From NCBI GenBank assembly GCA_002429965.1, contig DJBG01000033.1:29870-36172 (forward strand): DNA of 6,303 nt. Direction: 5' to 3'. This document shows, piece after piece, positions 1-5,875 of this stretch (within the stretch, counting starts at the first letter, position 1; each line of letters opens with the position of its first letter). Origin of the DNA: Hungatella sp. UBA5982. GTDB lineage: Bacteria; Bacillota; Clostridia; Lachnospirales; Lachnospiraceae. Under the pieces are notes generated by a model, which saw only the letters and a list, made by a program, of their open reading frames with translations, was not told where the DNA came from and ran no database searches. Position numbers and translations under genes: made by a program.

Positions 1-26
1 TGGAAAATAAAATAAATTACGTTCAT
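1..26 (-). CDS. Second ABC nucleoside permease, N-terminal fragment
   Basis: This is a partial gene entering from the left edge; only its first eight codons are visible, reading MNVIYFIF. The ATG at 26-24 overlaps the TGA stop of the preceding permease as ATGA. A strong ribosome binding site, AAGGAGG on the minus strand at 42-36, sits 9 nt upstream. The hydrophobic start fits a membrane protein. Importers of the NupNOPQ and RbsC-like BPD_transp_2 class normally have two permease subunits encoded side by side after the ATPase, so this is inferred to be the second one (NupQ-like). The product call rests on context, because eight residues cannot identify a family. Confidence 0.7.
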
Positions 27-1132
27 GATTTCGTTCCTCCTTCCTTTGTGCTTTCGGCTTTTTCGCCTTTCTGCCTGTGGATCTTAGAAAGAATAATCTT
101 TACCATAAGGGCAAAGGCGCTGAAATAGATGATGACTGCTACGATGATGTCAATGATTTCCGTTGAAAACTCAAATAGCTGCAAGTAAAAGCCTCCGGCT
201 GTTAAGTATGCGATAAAGATGCCGGAGAAGAGAACTCCGATGGGGTTGCTTAAACCCAGCAATGCAACGGAAATACCGGTAAAGCCTTCCGATGCCAGCA
301 CGTCCTTGATTTCAATGTGCTTTCCGGTACCGGCCAGATACAAAAGCCCTCCTGCAAGTCCTGCAATGGCTCCTGCGATCACCATAGACAGGATGATGCT
401 CTTTTTCTCATTGATGCCGGCGTATTTACTGGCATCCCGGTTAAAGCCCACGGCCTTTAACTCATAGCCAAAGGTTGTTTTGTTAAGGAGGAGCCAGATC
501 AGGATCACCGTAAGGATTGCAATGAGGATTCCGCCGTTTACGCTGGAACCCGGGAATATCTTATCTAGTCCCATCTTTGGGATGTTGGCTGTTGCCGCCA
601 CATTCCTGGATTCATTGCGCAGGTTGTTAAATAAGGGCTTATAGCTTTTTACGATCCAGTTTACCAGATACATGCCGATGTAGTTCATCATTATGGAAGC
701 GATTACTTCATTTACGTTAAAATAAGCCTTTAATAGTCCTGGAACAAGACCCCATACGGCTCCCAGGATGATGCTGGCAAGTAGAGCGGCTACCCAGTGA
801 GCCGGTCCTAAGGACGTCCAGAGAATTCCTACATAGACAGCGCCAAATCCGCCCATGATAAACTGGCCGGGAGTTCCGATGTTAAAAAGCCCGGTCTTAA
901 AGGCAAATCCCACAGAAAGCCCGGTGAGGATGATAGGAGTCGCATAGTAAAACACCTGTCCAATGCCTTTCGCTCCATGGGTAAATGCACCAGATAAAAT
1001 CGTTGCAAATCCGGGAAGTGCCTGCTTCGGATTGCAGAGGAACAAGATGATCAGGCCTACGATCAATCCAAGCACAATGGCAAAGATGGAAGAGAGAATT
1101 CCTGTATGATCCTTTATCTGTTTCGGTTTCAT
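23..1132 (-). CDS. ABC nucleoside transporter permease (NupP/BPD_transp_2 family)
   Basis: This 369-residue integral membrane protein is one half of the channel of a BMP-type nucleoside importer. A hydrophobic segment near residues 11-32 is followed by several more across the chain. Family landmarks are the NIGTPGQ motif at 84-90 (a version of the FNIGxxGQ signature), the NEVIASIMMNY stretch at 141-151, the cytoplasmic loop GYELKAVGFNRDASKYAGI at 222-240 that should dock on the ATPase, and GFTGISVALLGLSNPIGV at 283-300. The charged C-terminal tail from about 350 should be cytoplasmic. Length is close to the roughly 350 residues of NupP. The ATG overlaps the ATPase stop as ATGA, and AAGGTGG at 1145-1139 lies 6 nt upstream, so translational coupling is likely. 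Substrate is inferred from the adjacent BMP-type binding protein; RbsC-like sugar permeases are the main alternative. Confidence 0.93.
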   Translation of the reverse strand: MKPKQIKDHTGILSSIFAIVLGLIVGLIILFLCNPKQALPGFATILSGAFTHGAKGIGQVFYYATPIILTGLSVGFAFKTGLFNIGTPGQFIMGGFGAVYVGILWTSLGPAHWVAALLASIILGAVWGLVPGLLKAYFNVNEVIASIMMNYIGMYLVNWIVKSYKPLFNNLRNESRNVAATANIPKMGLDKIFPGSSVNGGILIAILTVILIWLLLNKTTFGYELKAVGFNRDASKYAGINEKKSIILSMVIAGAIAGLAGGLLYLAGTGKHIEIKDVLASEGFTGISVALLGLSNPIGVLFSGIFIAYLTAGGFYLQLFEFSTEIIDIIVAVIIYFSAFALMVKIILSKIHRQKGEKAESTKEGGTKS

Positions 1133-2664
1133 GATCTGCCACCTTCTTTCTTTACGCCTGCCATATAAAGACCCAATTCCTGAACAGTGACGTTCTTGGG
1201 GTTTAAGTCGGCTGCTATTCCGCCTTCAAACATGACTAAAATCCGGTCGCTTAAATTCATGACTTCATCTAATTCCAGGGATACTAAGAGAATCGCTGCT
1301 CCGGCATCTCTTTGTTTTATCAGCTGGCGGTGGATGTATTCAATGGCCCCAACGTCTAAGCCGCGGGTGGGCTGAACGGCCAGAAGGATATGGGGAACCT
1401 TAGAGATCTCTCTTGCCACAATGGGCTTTTGCTGGTTTCCGCCGGACATGCTGCGGGCTGTGGTAAAGGGACCTTCACTGCTTCTAATATCGTAATCCTG
1501 GATCAGTTTTTCCGCATATTCATAAATCTTGTCATTTTTTAAGAATGTACTGCTTTGGAAGTCCTTTTCAAAATACTGCTGAAGCACCAGGTTGTAAGCC
1601 AGGTTATAATCCAGGACAAGCCCGTGTTTGTGCCGGTCCTCCGGTATGTGGGATAAACCATGGGTATTTTTGTAGCGGATGCTCTTTTTTGTCACATCTT
1701 CCCCGTTGATGGTAACGGTACCGGTGCTCATATCGGAAATGCCGGTAATCGCATGGATGAGCTCTGTCTGGCCGTTGCCGTCAATGCCGGCGATACAGAC
1801 GATTTCACCTCTTTTTACCTTGAAGGAGACATCATGGACCAGCTTCTTTGTCTGGCCTTCCCTTTTGGCTTCTACGGAAAGATCCTTAACTTCCAGCACA
1901 ACTTCTCCGGGCTTGGAAGGATTCTTGTCAACAGTTAAGTTCACCTTGCGGCCAACCATCATTTCTGACATTTCTTCAGGCGTTGTATCTGCTACCTCTA
2001 CCGTTCCAATATATTTACCGCGGCGCAGGACAGAACAGCGGTCCGCAACCGCCTTGATTTCATTGAGCTTGTGGGTGATAAACAGGATGGACTTGCCTTC
2101 CTTTACCAGATCTTTCATGATCTGCATCAGTTCCTCAATTTCCTGAGGGGTAAGAACCGCAGTGGGTTCATCAAAAATCATGATTTCGTTGTCGCGATAA
2201 AGCATTTTCAAAATCTCGACCCTTTGCTGCATGCCAACGGTAATATCCGATATGATTGCATCCGGGTTTACGAATAATTTGTATTTCTCGCTTAAATCCA
2301 TAACCTTTTTGCGGGCGTCATCCATCTTTAAAAACCCGCGTTTCGTCGTTTCAATGCCCAGAACAATATTCTGAAGCACGGTAAAATTCTCTACCAGCTT
2401 AAAATGCTGATGAACCATACCAATACCCAGGGCATTGGCATCTAAAGGTCCGGTGATTTTTTCTTCCTTGCCTCTGACCTTAATGACGCCTTTTTCCGGC
2501 TGGTACAGGCCGAATAAGACACTCATGAGCGTGGATTTTCCAGCGCCGTTTTCACCAAGCAGAGCAAGTATCTCGCCTTTCTCTAATTGCAGAGTGATGT
2601 CATCATTGGCGATGATACCAGGAAATTCTTTCGTGATGTGAAGCATCTCAATAATGTAGTCCAT
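1129..2664 (-). CDS. Nucleoside/sugar-type ABC transporter ATPase, two fused NBDs (NupO-like)
   Basis: This 511-residue cytoplasmic ATPase powers the importer and has two nucleotide-binding domains in one chain. NBD1 is complete: Walker A GENGAGKST (37-45), Q-loop Q86, signature region TVGMQQRVE (142-150), Walker B IMIFDEP (161-167) and H-loop H198. NBD2 is degenerate at its own ATP site. Its Walker A reads GIDGNGQT (293-300) with Gln299 for Lys, Walker B reads LLAVQPTRGLD with Val430/Gln431 for Asp/Glu, and Leu463 stands at the H-loop. Its signature MSGGNQQK (406-413) is kept, so the composite of NBD1 Walker motifs and NBD2 signature should be the working site. This asymmetry is normal for the RbsA/MglA/NupO class. 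The start is supported by AAGGGGG at 2676-2670, 5 nt upstream. The permease gene follows with an ATGA overlap. Pro414, just after the second signature, is unusual as far as I recall. Confidence 0.96.
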   Translation of the reverse strand: MDYIIEMLHITKEFPGIIANDDITLQLEKGEILALLGENGAGKSTLMSVLFGLYQPEKGVIKVRGKEEKITGPLDANALGIGMVHQHFKLVENFTVLQNIVLGIETTKRGFLKMDDARKKVMDLSEKYKLFVNPDAIISDITVGMQQRVEILKMLYRDNEIMIFDEPTAVLTPQEIEELMQIMKDLVKEGKSILFITHKLNEIKAVADRCSVLRRGKYIGTVEVADTTPEEMSEMMVGRKVNLTVDKNPSKPGEVVLEVKDLSVEAKREGQTKKLVHDVSFKVKRGEIVCIAGIDGNGQTELIHAITGISDMSTGTVTINGEDVTKKSIRYKNTHGLSHIPEDRHKHGLVLDYNLAYNLVLQQYFEKDFQSSTFLKNDKIYEYAEKLIQDYDIRSSEGPFTTARSMSGGNQQKPIVAREISKVPHILLAVQPTRGLDVGAIEYIHRQLIKQRDAGAAILLVSLELDEVMNLSDRILVMFEGGIAADLNPKNVTVQELGLYMAGVKKEGGRS

Positions 2665-2706
2665 AAAATCCCCCTTAATTCGGTACCTATCTATGGGACC
2701 TGGTTA

Positions 2707-2712
2707 ATTATA
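2707..2712 (-). promoter_or_regulatory. Possible weak internal -10 element before the ATPase gene
   Basis: The minus strand reads TATAAT here, about 43 nt upstream of the ATPase ATG and downstream of the intrinsic terminator. The hexamer 17 nt upstream (AAGCAG) does not resemble a -35 box and there is no TGn extension. It could give some independent transcription of the ATPase-permease part, but an AT-rich stretch after a terminator would produce such a match by chance. Confidence 0.2.
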
Positions 2713-2713
2713 T

Positions 2714-2725
2714 ATACCTTGGTAT
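2714..2725. repeat. 12-bp palindrome ATACC-TT-GGTAT
   Basis: Two perfect 5-bp arms (2714-2718 and 2721-2725) are separated by TT. The element lies just upstream, in the minus-strand sense, of the TATAAT at 2712-2707. Its position between the terminator and the ATPase gene would suit a small operator, but its length is compatible with chance in AT-rich DNA. Confidence 0.25.
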
Positions 2726-2739
2726 TTTTCTGCTTTTAT

Positions 2740-2805
2740 GAAAAATAAAAAAGAGATGCCGTAAGAGACCAGGTCTGTTCTGACTGGTGAATCAAACGGC
2801 ATCTC
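2740..2805 (-). terminator. Intrinsic terminator / attenuator between the binding-protein and ATPase genes
   Basis: Read on the minus strand, a perfect 10-bp stem GAGATGCCGT (2805-2796) pairs with ACGGCATCTC (2762-2753) and is followed at once by TTTTTTATTTTT (2752-2741). A 5-bp inner hairpin, ACCAG (2788-2784) with CTGGT (2772-2768), can form in the 33-nt apical region. There is no U-tract on the plus side, so it acts on minus-strand transcription. It sits inside the operon, after the lipoprotein gene and before the ATPase gene. Partial termination here would leave an abundant monocistronic binding-protein transcript and less core transporter mRNA, a common arrangement for ABC importers. Confidence 0.88.
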
Positions 2806-2819
2806 CTTTCCACTTTCAT

Positions 2820-2872
2820 TGCCCAGCTTTTTGGGCATATAGGTATGCCTAAAGGACGTTCCTTATGCAGGC
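2820..2872 (-). other. Cluster of overlapping hairpins after the binding-protein gene
   Basis: Three stem-loops compete in the 50 nt between the lipoprotein stop and the terminator. One has GCCT/AGGC outer arms (2847-2850 with 2869-2872) around AAGGA-CGT-TCCTT (2852-2864). A second is GGCATA-TAGG-TATGCC (2834-2849), a perfect 6-bp stem with a tetraloop. The third is TGCCCA/TGGGCA (2820-2825 with 2832-2837). The second shares bases with both others, so not all can form at once. They may stabilise the 3' end of the binding-protein mRNA or influence the terminator beyond. No known riboswitch core was recognised. Confidence 0.5.
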
Positions 2873-4041
2873 TATTCTACAAAGTTAATTTTTGTTTTAT
2901 CAAGCTTTAAGTCAACTGTAGGATTGTTGTTATCCTGAGAAGGCTGTACAAGTTCGATCTTACCGTCTTTTAACTGAGTAAAGATAGCATCATAATCCTG
3001 CTGTGTGAACTTGGCGAATTTGGACGTATCCATTGGAAGTCCGATACCATTGTTCTTAGCAGAGAAAATGCTTGTCTTTCCGCCTGGGAAAGCATTGTCA
3101 TAGAAAGCTTTTACTCCGTCGTAAACGGAAACGGACAGCTCTTTCATTGCTGAGGTGATAACAGTATTGGATTCATAGCTCTGGTCAACGTCAACGCCGA
3201 TAACCTTTGTGTTTTTTTCTTCCGCAGCAGCCATAACGGAGTTACCAACTGCGCCTCCGCATCCAAAGATCACTTCGGTTCCGTTCTGGTACCAGGAAGC
3301 TGCCATGGACTGTGCTTCCGGTGTAGCTGCAAATGCTCCTGTGTAGTTGTACATGATTTCTACGCTGTCGATTCCCATTTCCTTTGCTGCAAAGTCAGCA
3401 CCTTCTGCAAATCCGTAGCCGTAACGGATAACTGCCGGAACTGCCATACCGCCTAAGAAACCAAGCTTTGTATAGCCGTCTTTCACTGCTGCATAGCCGG
3501 CTAAGAATCCGGGCTCGTCTTCCTGGAACAGGATTGGCATTACATTAGCCTCTGTTCTGAATTCTGAATAATCACCATTGTGAGGCTCGCCATCCAGAAG
3601 GATGAAGTGAACATCCTTGTACTGATCCTGGGCAAGGAATACAGGCTCTTCAAATAAAAATCCGGGGCAAACAACTAACTTAGCGCCGCCTTCGATTGCA
3701 AGGCCGATAGTCTCAAGATAAGAATCGGTGGTGCCTTCCTGAGGCTGGTAGTATTTGTAGGAAAGTTTGTTTTCCTCCGCATACTTCTTCATGCCTTCCC
3801 ATGCGCCCTGGTTGAAGGACTTGTCATCAATGGTTCCTAAGTCTGTAACTAATGCAAGCTCATACCCGTTGTCTGATTTTTCTGAAGCTGCGGCGGTTGT
3901 ATCTGCCGTTTTTTCAGCAGCAGTTGTGGTTTCCGCAGGTGCAGCTGTAGTAGCGTTACTGCCTGGATTGGAAGAACCGCATCCGCTTAAGGCTGCAGTC
4001 ATCATGACTGCCATCGCTAATGCTAATGCTCTCTTTTTCAT
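2872..4041 (-). CDS. BMP-family nucleoside-binding lipoprotein of ABC importer (NupN/BmpA/PnrA-like)
   Basis: This extracytoplasmic binding protein, 389 residues, captures the substrate and delivers it to the permeases. A signal peptide starts MKKRALALAMAV and ends in the lipobox LSGC, with Cys21 as the predicted lipidated residue. A Thr/Ala/Ser-rich tether follows to about residue 57. The BMP domain then shows its hallmark TDLGTIDDKSFNQGAWEG (66-83), EPGFLAGYAAV (176-186), GFLGGMAVPAV (194-204) and the IGVDVDQ loop (281-287). Known members bind purine nucleosides (PnrA) or take up guanosine (B. subtilis NupN), so nucleosides are the likely ligand; the exact one cannot be read here. The frame is open upstream to an ATG at 4122, but that start would place the promoter in coding sequence and add 27 charged residues before the signal peptide. 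The ATG at 4041 has AGGAGG at 4059-4054, with a rather long 12-nt spacer. Confidence 0.95.
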   Translation of the reverse strand: MKKRALALAMAVMMTAALSGCGSSNPGSNATTAAPAETTTAAEKTADTTAAASEKSDNGYELALVTDLGTIDDKSFNQGAWEGMKKYAEENKLSYKYYQPQEGTTDSYLETIGLAIEGGAKLVVCPGFLFEEPVFLAQDQYKDVHFILLDGEPHNGDYSEFRTEANVMPILFQEDEPGFLAGYAAVKDGYTKLGFLGGMAVPAVIRYGYGFAEGADFAAKEMGIDSVEIMYNYTGAFAATPEAQSMAASWYQNGTEVIFGCGGAVGNSVMAAAEEKNTKVIGVDVDQSYESNTVITSAMKELSVSVYDGVKAFYDNAFPGGKTSIFSAKNNGIGLPMDTSKFAKFTQQDYDAIFTQLKDGKIELVQPSQDNNNPTVDLKLDKTKINFVE

Positions 4042-4087
4042 AATCTTGTTTTTCCTCCTGTTTTTGATTAATTTTAGAGACACCACT

Positions 4088-4116
4088 AATGTACCACATT
4101 TTCTTTCCAGAAACAA
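4088..4116 (-). promoter_or_regulatory. Sigma-A-like promoter for the nucleoside importer operon
   Basis: On the minus strand, -35 TTGTTT (4116-4111) and -10 TACATT (4093-4088) are separated by 17 bp, with a TG one base before the -10 (extended -10). Transcription should start near 4081, leaving a leader of about 40 nt that contains the AGGAGG site. That leader is too short for a purine riboswitch. The 6-bp arms ACACCA (4080-4085) and TGGTGT (4124-4129) flank the promoter. Confidence 0.65.
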
Positions 4117-4169
4117 TCTCATTTGGTGTTATTTTACAGAAAAAATCAAAAAACAATCGATCATTTTAT

Positions 4170-4181
4170 GGAATATATTCC
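4170..4181. repeat. 12-bp perfect palindrome between the divergent promoters
   Basis: GGAATATATTCC is a perfect palindrome in the divergent spacer. It lies about 54 bp upstream of the importer -35 and about 38 bp upstream of the MATE -35. The position would suit a dimeric regulator site acting on either or both units. No regulator gene is present in the window and I do not recognise the motif as a known operator. Confidence 0.35.
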
Positions 4182-4219
4182 TTAGTCTTGTATACTGGAC
4201 GATTATTCCCGGATTTTAC

Positions 4220-4247
4220 TTGTTATTTAAGAAAAAAATGATAAACT
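4220..4247 (+). promoter_or_regulatory. Sigma-A-like promoter for the MATE gene
   Basis: A -35 TTGTTA (4220-4225) is followed after 16 bp by TAAACT (4242-4247), with TG at 4239-4240 giving an extended -10. The start site would be near 4254, leaving a leader of roughly 23 nt that holds the AAAGGAG ribosome binding site at 4263-4269. Confidence 0.5.
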
Positions 4248-4276
4248 GTTAAAAGACTTGAAAAAGGAGAATATTT

Positions 4277-5608
4277 ATGAAAAAGGCAAACTTACTGGAA
4301 GAACCGGTGAAGAATTTATTTTTAAGGTATCTGATGCCCTCCATCAGTGCCACTCTGGTCACCTCCATATATATATTGGCGGATACCTTAATGATCGGGC
4401 GGGGAGTAGGCCCCATCGGAATTGCTGCCTTAAACCTGCTTCTGCCCTTATACAGCTTGTTTTTCGGAACCGGCCTTCTGTTTGGCGTTGGCGGGGGAGT
4501 GCTCTTATCCATTTCCAAGGGAAAGGGAGATGAGCAAGGGGCCAGGGAGTATTTTACAGCTGCACTCTGTATGGCGGCCGTTGCCGGCGTATTCTATGTA
4601 ATGGCAGGGCATCTGCTGTTTGATCCTGTGACAAAGTTTCTGGGGAGAAATGAAACCATGGATCTCTATGTCAGGGGATACGGAAGGATCCTGGTGTCAG
4701 GTGCGCCTGTATTCCTGCTTTCCTCTTTCCTGCAATCCTTTGTCAGAAATGACAGGGCTCCCAAAATGGCCATGGCCGCCGTGATCACCGGCGGCGTCAC
4801 CAACGTGATCCTGGATTATATTTTCATCTTTCCCATGAACATGGGAATGGCGGGAGCGGCGGCGGCTACCGTGATCGGCTCCTGCCTGACCTTAGGCATC
4901 CTGCTCAGCCACTTGTTTTCCAAGGGAAATTCCCTGAAAATCGTCCTTCATATTAAATGGAGAAGAGCAGGAGAAATCCTGATAAACGGCCTTTCCAGCT
5001 TCTTATTGGAAACGTGCAGCGGTATTGTCATGTTTTTATTCAACCGCCAGCTTTTGGCTTACGTTGGCGACCTTGGAGTGGTGGTGTATGGCATTATATC
5101 CAACAGCGCTCTGATCGTTGCTTCTATTAATAATGGTATCTCCCAGGCGTCCCAGCCCATTCTGGCCATGAATTACGGGGCCGGAAAAAAAGAGCGGTTA
5201 AAGGAAACACGCCGCATGGGAGAGTTGGCCGTTTGTTTTGCCGGTTTGCTGTTTGCTGGAATCGGTATGCTTTTCCCGGCTCTTGTAACAAAGGCTTTTG
5301 TAAGGCCCACGGATGAGATTTTAGCGATGTCGGTTCCTGCTGTCAGGATTTACTTCCTGTCATTTCTGCCCATGGGATTTAATATATTGTTCAGCACCTG
5401 GTTCCAGTCTGTGTTAAAGCCGGGAAAGGCACTGTTCATCTGCCTGATGAGAGGACTTGTTTTAAGCAGCATTCTGGTATTTCTTCTTCCGACGGCATTG
5501 GGAGTAACCGGAATCTGGTCCGTCATGCCTGCAGCAGAATTTTTAACGCTTGGGATCTGCCTGATATTGCTGAAAGAAAAGAAATCTGTTTTGACTGAAA
5601 ATTTCTGA
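4277..5608 (+). CDS. MATE-family cation/multidrug antiporter (DinF/MepA-like)
   Basis: This 443-residue inner-membrane protein has the length and hydrophobic pattern of the 12-helix MATE exporters, which expel cationic drugs or metabolites in exchange for Na+ or H+. The first helix carries ADTLMIG (35-41) with Asp36, and a later helix carries TNVILD (175-180) with Asn176 and Asp180. These match the ion-coupling positions known in DinF-type MATEs such as PfMATE. GVGGGVLLS (70-78) and QPILAMNYGAG (293-303) are typical of the MepA-like branch, the latter at the start of the second half of the fold. The start is supported by AAAGGAG 7 nt upstream and the divergent promoter before it. Locally GC-rich stretches around 4780-4880 stand out from the AT-rich spacers. 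No clear terminator follows, so some transcripts may read toward ppdK. The substrate is unknown; its proximity to the nucleoside importer does not establish one. Confidence 0.92.
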   Translation: MKKANLLEEPVKNLFLRYLMPSISATLVTSIYILADTLMIGRGVGPIGIAALNLLLPLYSLFFGTGLLFGVGGGVLLSISKGKGDEQGAREYFTAALCMAAVAGVFYVMAGHLLFDPVTKFLGRNETMDLYVRGYGRILVSGAPVFLLSSFLQSFVRNDRAPKMAMAAVITGGVTNVILDYIFIFPMNMGMAGAAAATVIGSCLTLGILLSHLFSKGNSLKIVLHIKWRRAGEILINGLSSFLLETCSGIVMFLFNRQLLAYVGDLGVVVYGIISNSALIVASINNGISQASQPILAMNYGAGKKERLKETRRMGELAVCFAGLLFAGIGMLFPALVTKAFVRPTDEILAMSVPAVRIYFLSFLPMGFNILFSTWFQSVLKPGKALFICLMRGLVLSSILVFLLPTALGVTGIWSVMPAAEFLTLGICLILLKEKKSVLTENF

Positions 5609-5639
5609 AATTGTCTGGTTAAAATCAGGAGGTAAAACA

Positions 5640-5696
5640 GTGGGACTCAGGTGCGAAATTCGTATATACGAACAGAAATCGCATATCAGAAAATGA
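5640..5696 (+). CDS. Possible 18-codon small ORF (GTG start)
   Basis: A perfect AGGAGG (5627-5632) stands 7 nt before a GTG that opens an 18-codon frame ending in TGA; the product would read MGLRCEIRIYEQKSHIRK. The Shine-Dalgarno match and spacing are as good as those of the real genes nearby, which is the only positive evidence. No promoter is evident directly upstream, so it would depend on read-through from the MATE gene. The nested inverted repeat at 5652-5683 lies wholly inside it, so the DNA or RNA structure may be the real function. No family is recognised. Confidence 0.25.
   Translation: MGLRCEIRIYEQKSHIRK
5652..5683. repeat. Nested inverted repeat with a 14-bp perfect palindrome core
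   Basis: The core TTCGTATATACGAA (5659-5672) is a perfect 14-bp palindrome. It is enclosed by TGCGA (5652-5656) and TCGCA (5679-5683), giving arms spaced AA on one side and CAGAAA on the other. As DNA it resembles a dimeric regulator site. As RNA it could fold as a 5-bp stem with an AUAU loop extended by a second 5-bp stem across an asymmetric internal loop. It is not followed by a T-run, so it is not an intrinsic terminator. It lies about 90 bp upstream of the ppdK promoter region. Confidence 0.5.
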
Positions 5697-5771
5697 CAGA
5701 ATATGGAAGTACTTTCATTATAATTGTATTGAAAAAAGAGCTAATTTTTGACAATAATTAAAGAAACCCCC

Positions 5772-5799
5772 TTTACTAGCGGTTGAATTATGCTATAAT
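5772..5799 (+). promoter_or_regulatory. Extended -10 promoter for ppdK
   Basis: A consensus TATAAT (5794-5799) is preceded by TGC (extended -10). The best-spaced -35 is TTTACT (5772-5777, 16-bp spacer), a 4/6 match to TTGACA. Transcription would start near 5806, giving a leader of about 70 nt before the ATG. A perfect TTGACA at 5748-5753 is too far from this -10 to be its partner, but could work with the same TTTACT acting as a weak -10 18 bp downstream. Confidence 0.7.
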
Positions 5800-5875
5800 A
5801 TCTGCAGGGCTTTTCCGCAAAAGATAACGGCAGAAGAGCTGAACAACCAACACAATTTGAGGAGGATATTTACTT

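Noticed and set aside
1679..2146. Plus-strand open frame opposite the ATPase gene
   Set aside because: It is antisense to a clearly conserved ABC ATPase, with no recognisable protein features or ribosome binding site. It is a shadow of the real gene.
2704..2838. 44-codon minus-strand frame starting MPKKLGNESG in the bmp-ATPase gap
   Set aside because: It has no ribosome binding site at the first ATG, an inner ATG abuts AAAGGAG with no spacing, and it runs straight through the terminator stem and T-tract. It is better explained as a chance frame.
4042..4081. Purine riboswitch in the leader of the nucleoside importer operon
   Set aside because: The predicted leader is only about 40 nt, and no purine aptamer core was recognised on the minus strand of the spacer.
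4042..4122. N-terminal extension of the binding protein to the ATG at 4122
   Set aside because: It would bury the importer promoter and ribosome binding site in coding sequence and put charged residues ahead of a complete lipoprotein signal peptide. The ATG at 4041 has AGGAGG.
4168..4196. Second plus-strand promoter with -10 TATACT at 4191-4196
   Set aside because: The hexamer at -35 (ATGGAA) does not match and there is no TGn extension; the promoter at 4220-4247 is better placed.
3767..4252. 161-codon plus-strand open frame opposite the lipoprotein start and the spacer
   Set aside because: Its alanine/valine-rich stretch is the complement of the Thr/Ala-rich tether, and it crosses the divergent promoter region. 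No family features are visible.
5719..5724. TATAAT in the MATE-ppdK gap as another promoter
   Set aside because: The nearest TTGACA-like hexamer (ATGACA at 5693-5698) is 20 bp away, too far, and nothing suitable lies at 16-18 bp.
5723..5755. Terminator for the MATE gene from ATTGT/ACAAT arms
   Set aside because: The arms are only 5 bp, AT-rich and widely spaced, with no GC stem followed by a T-run. I see no convincing terminator in this gap.
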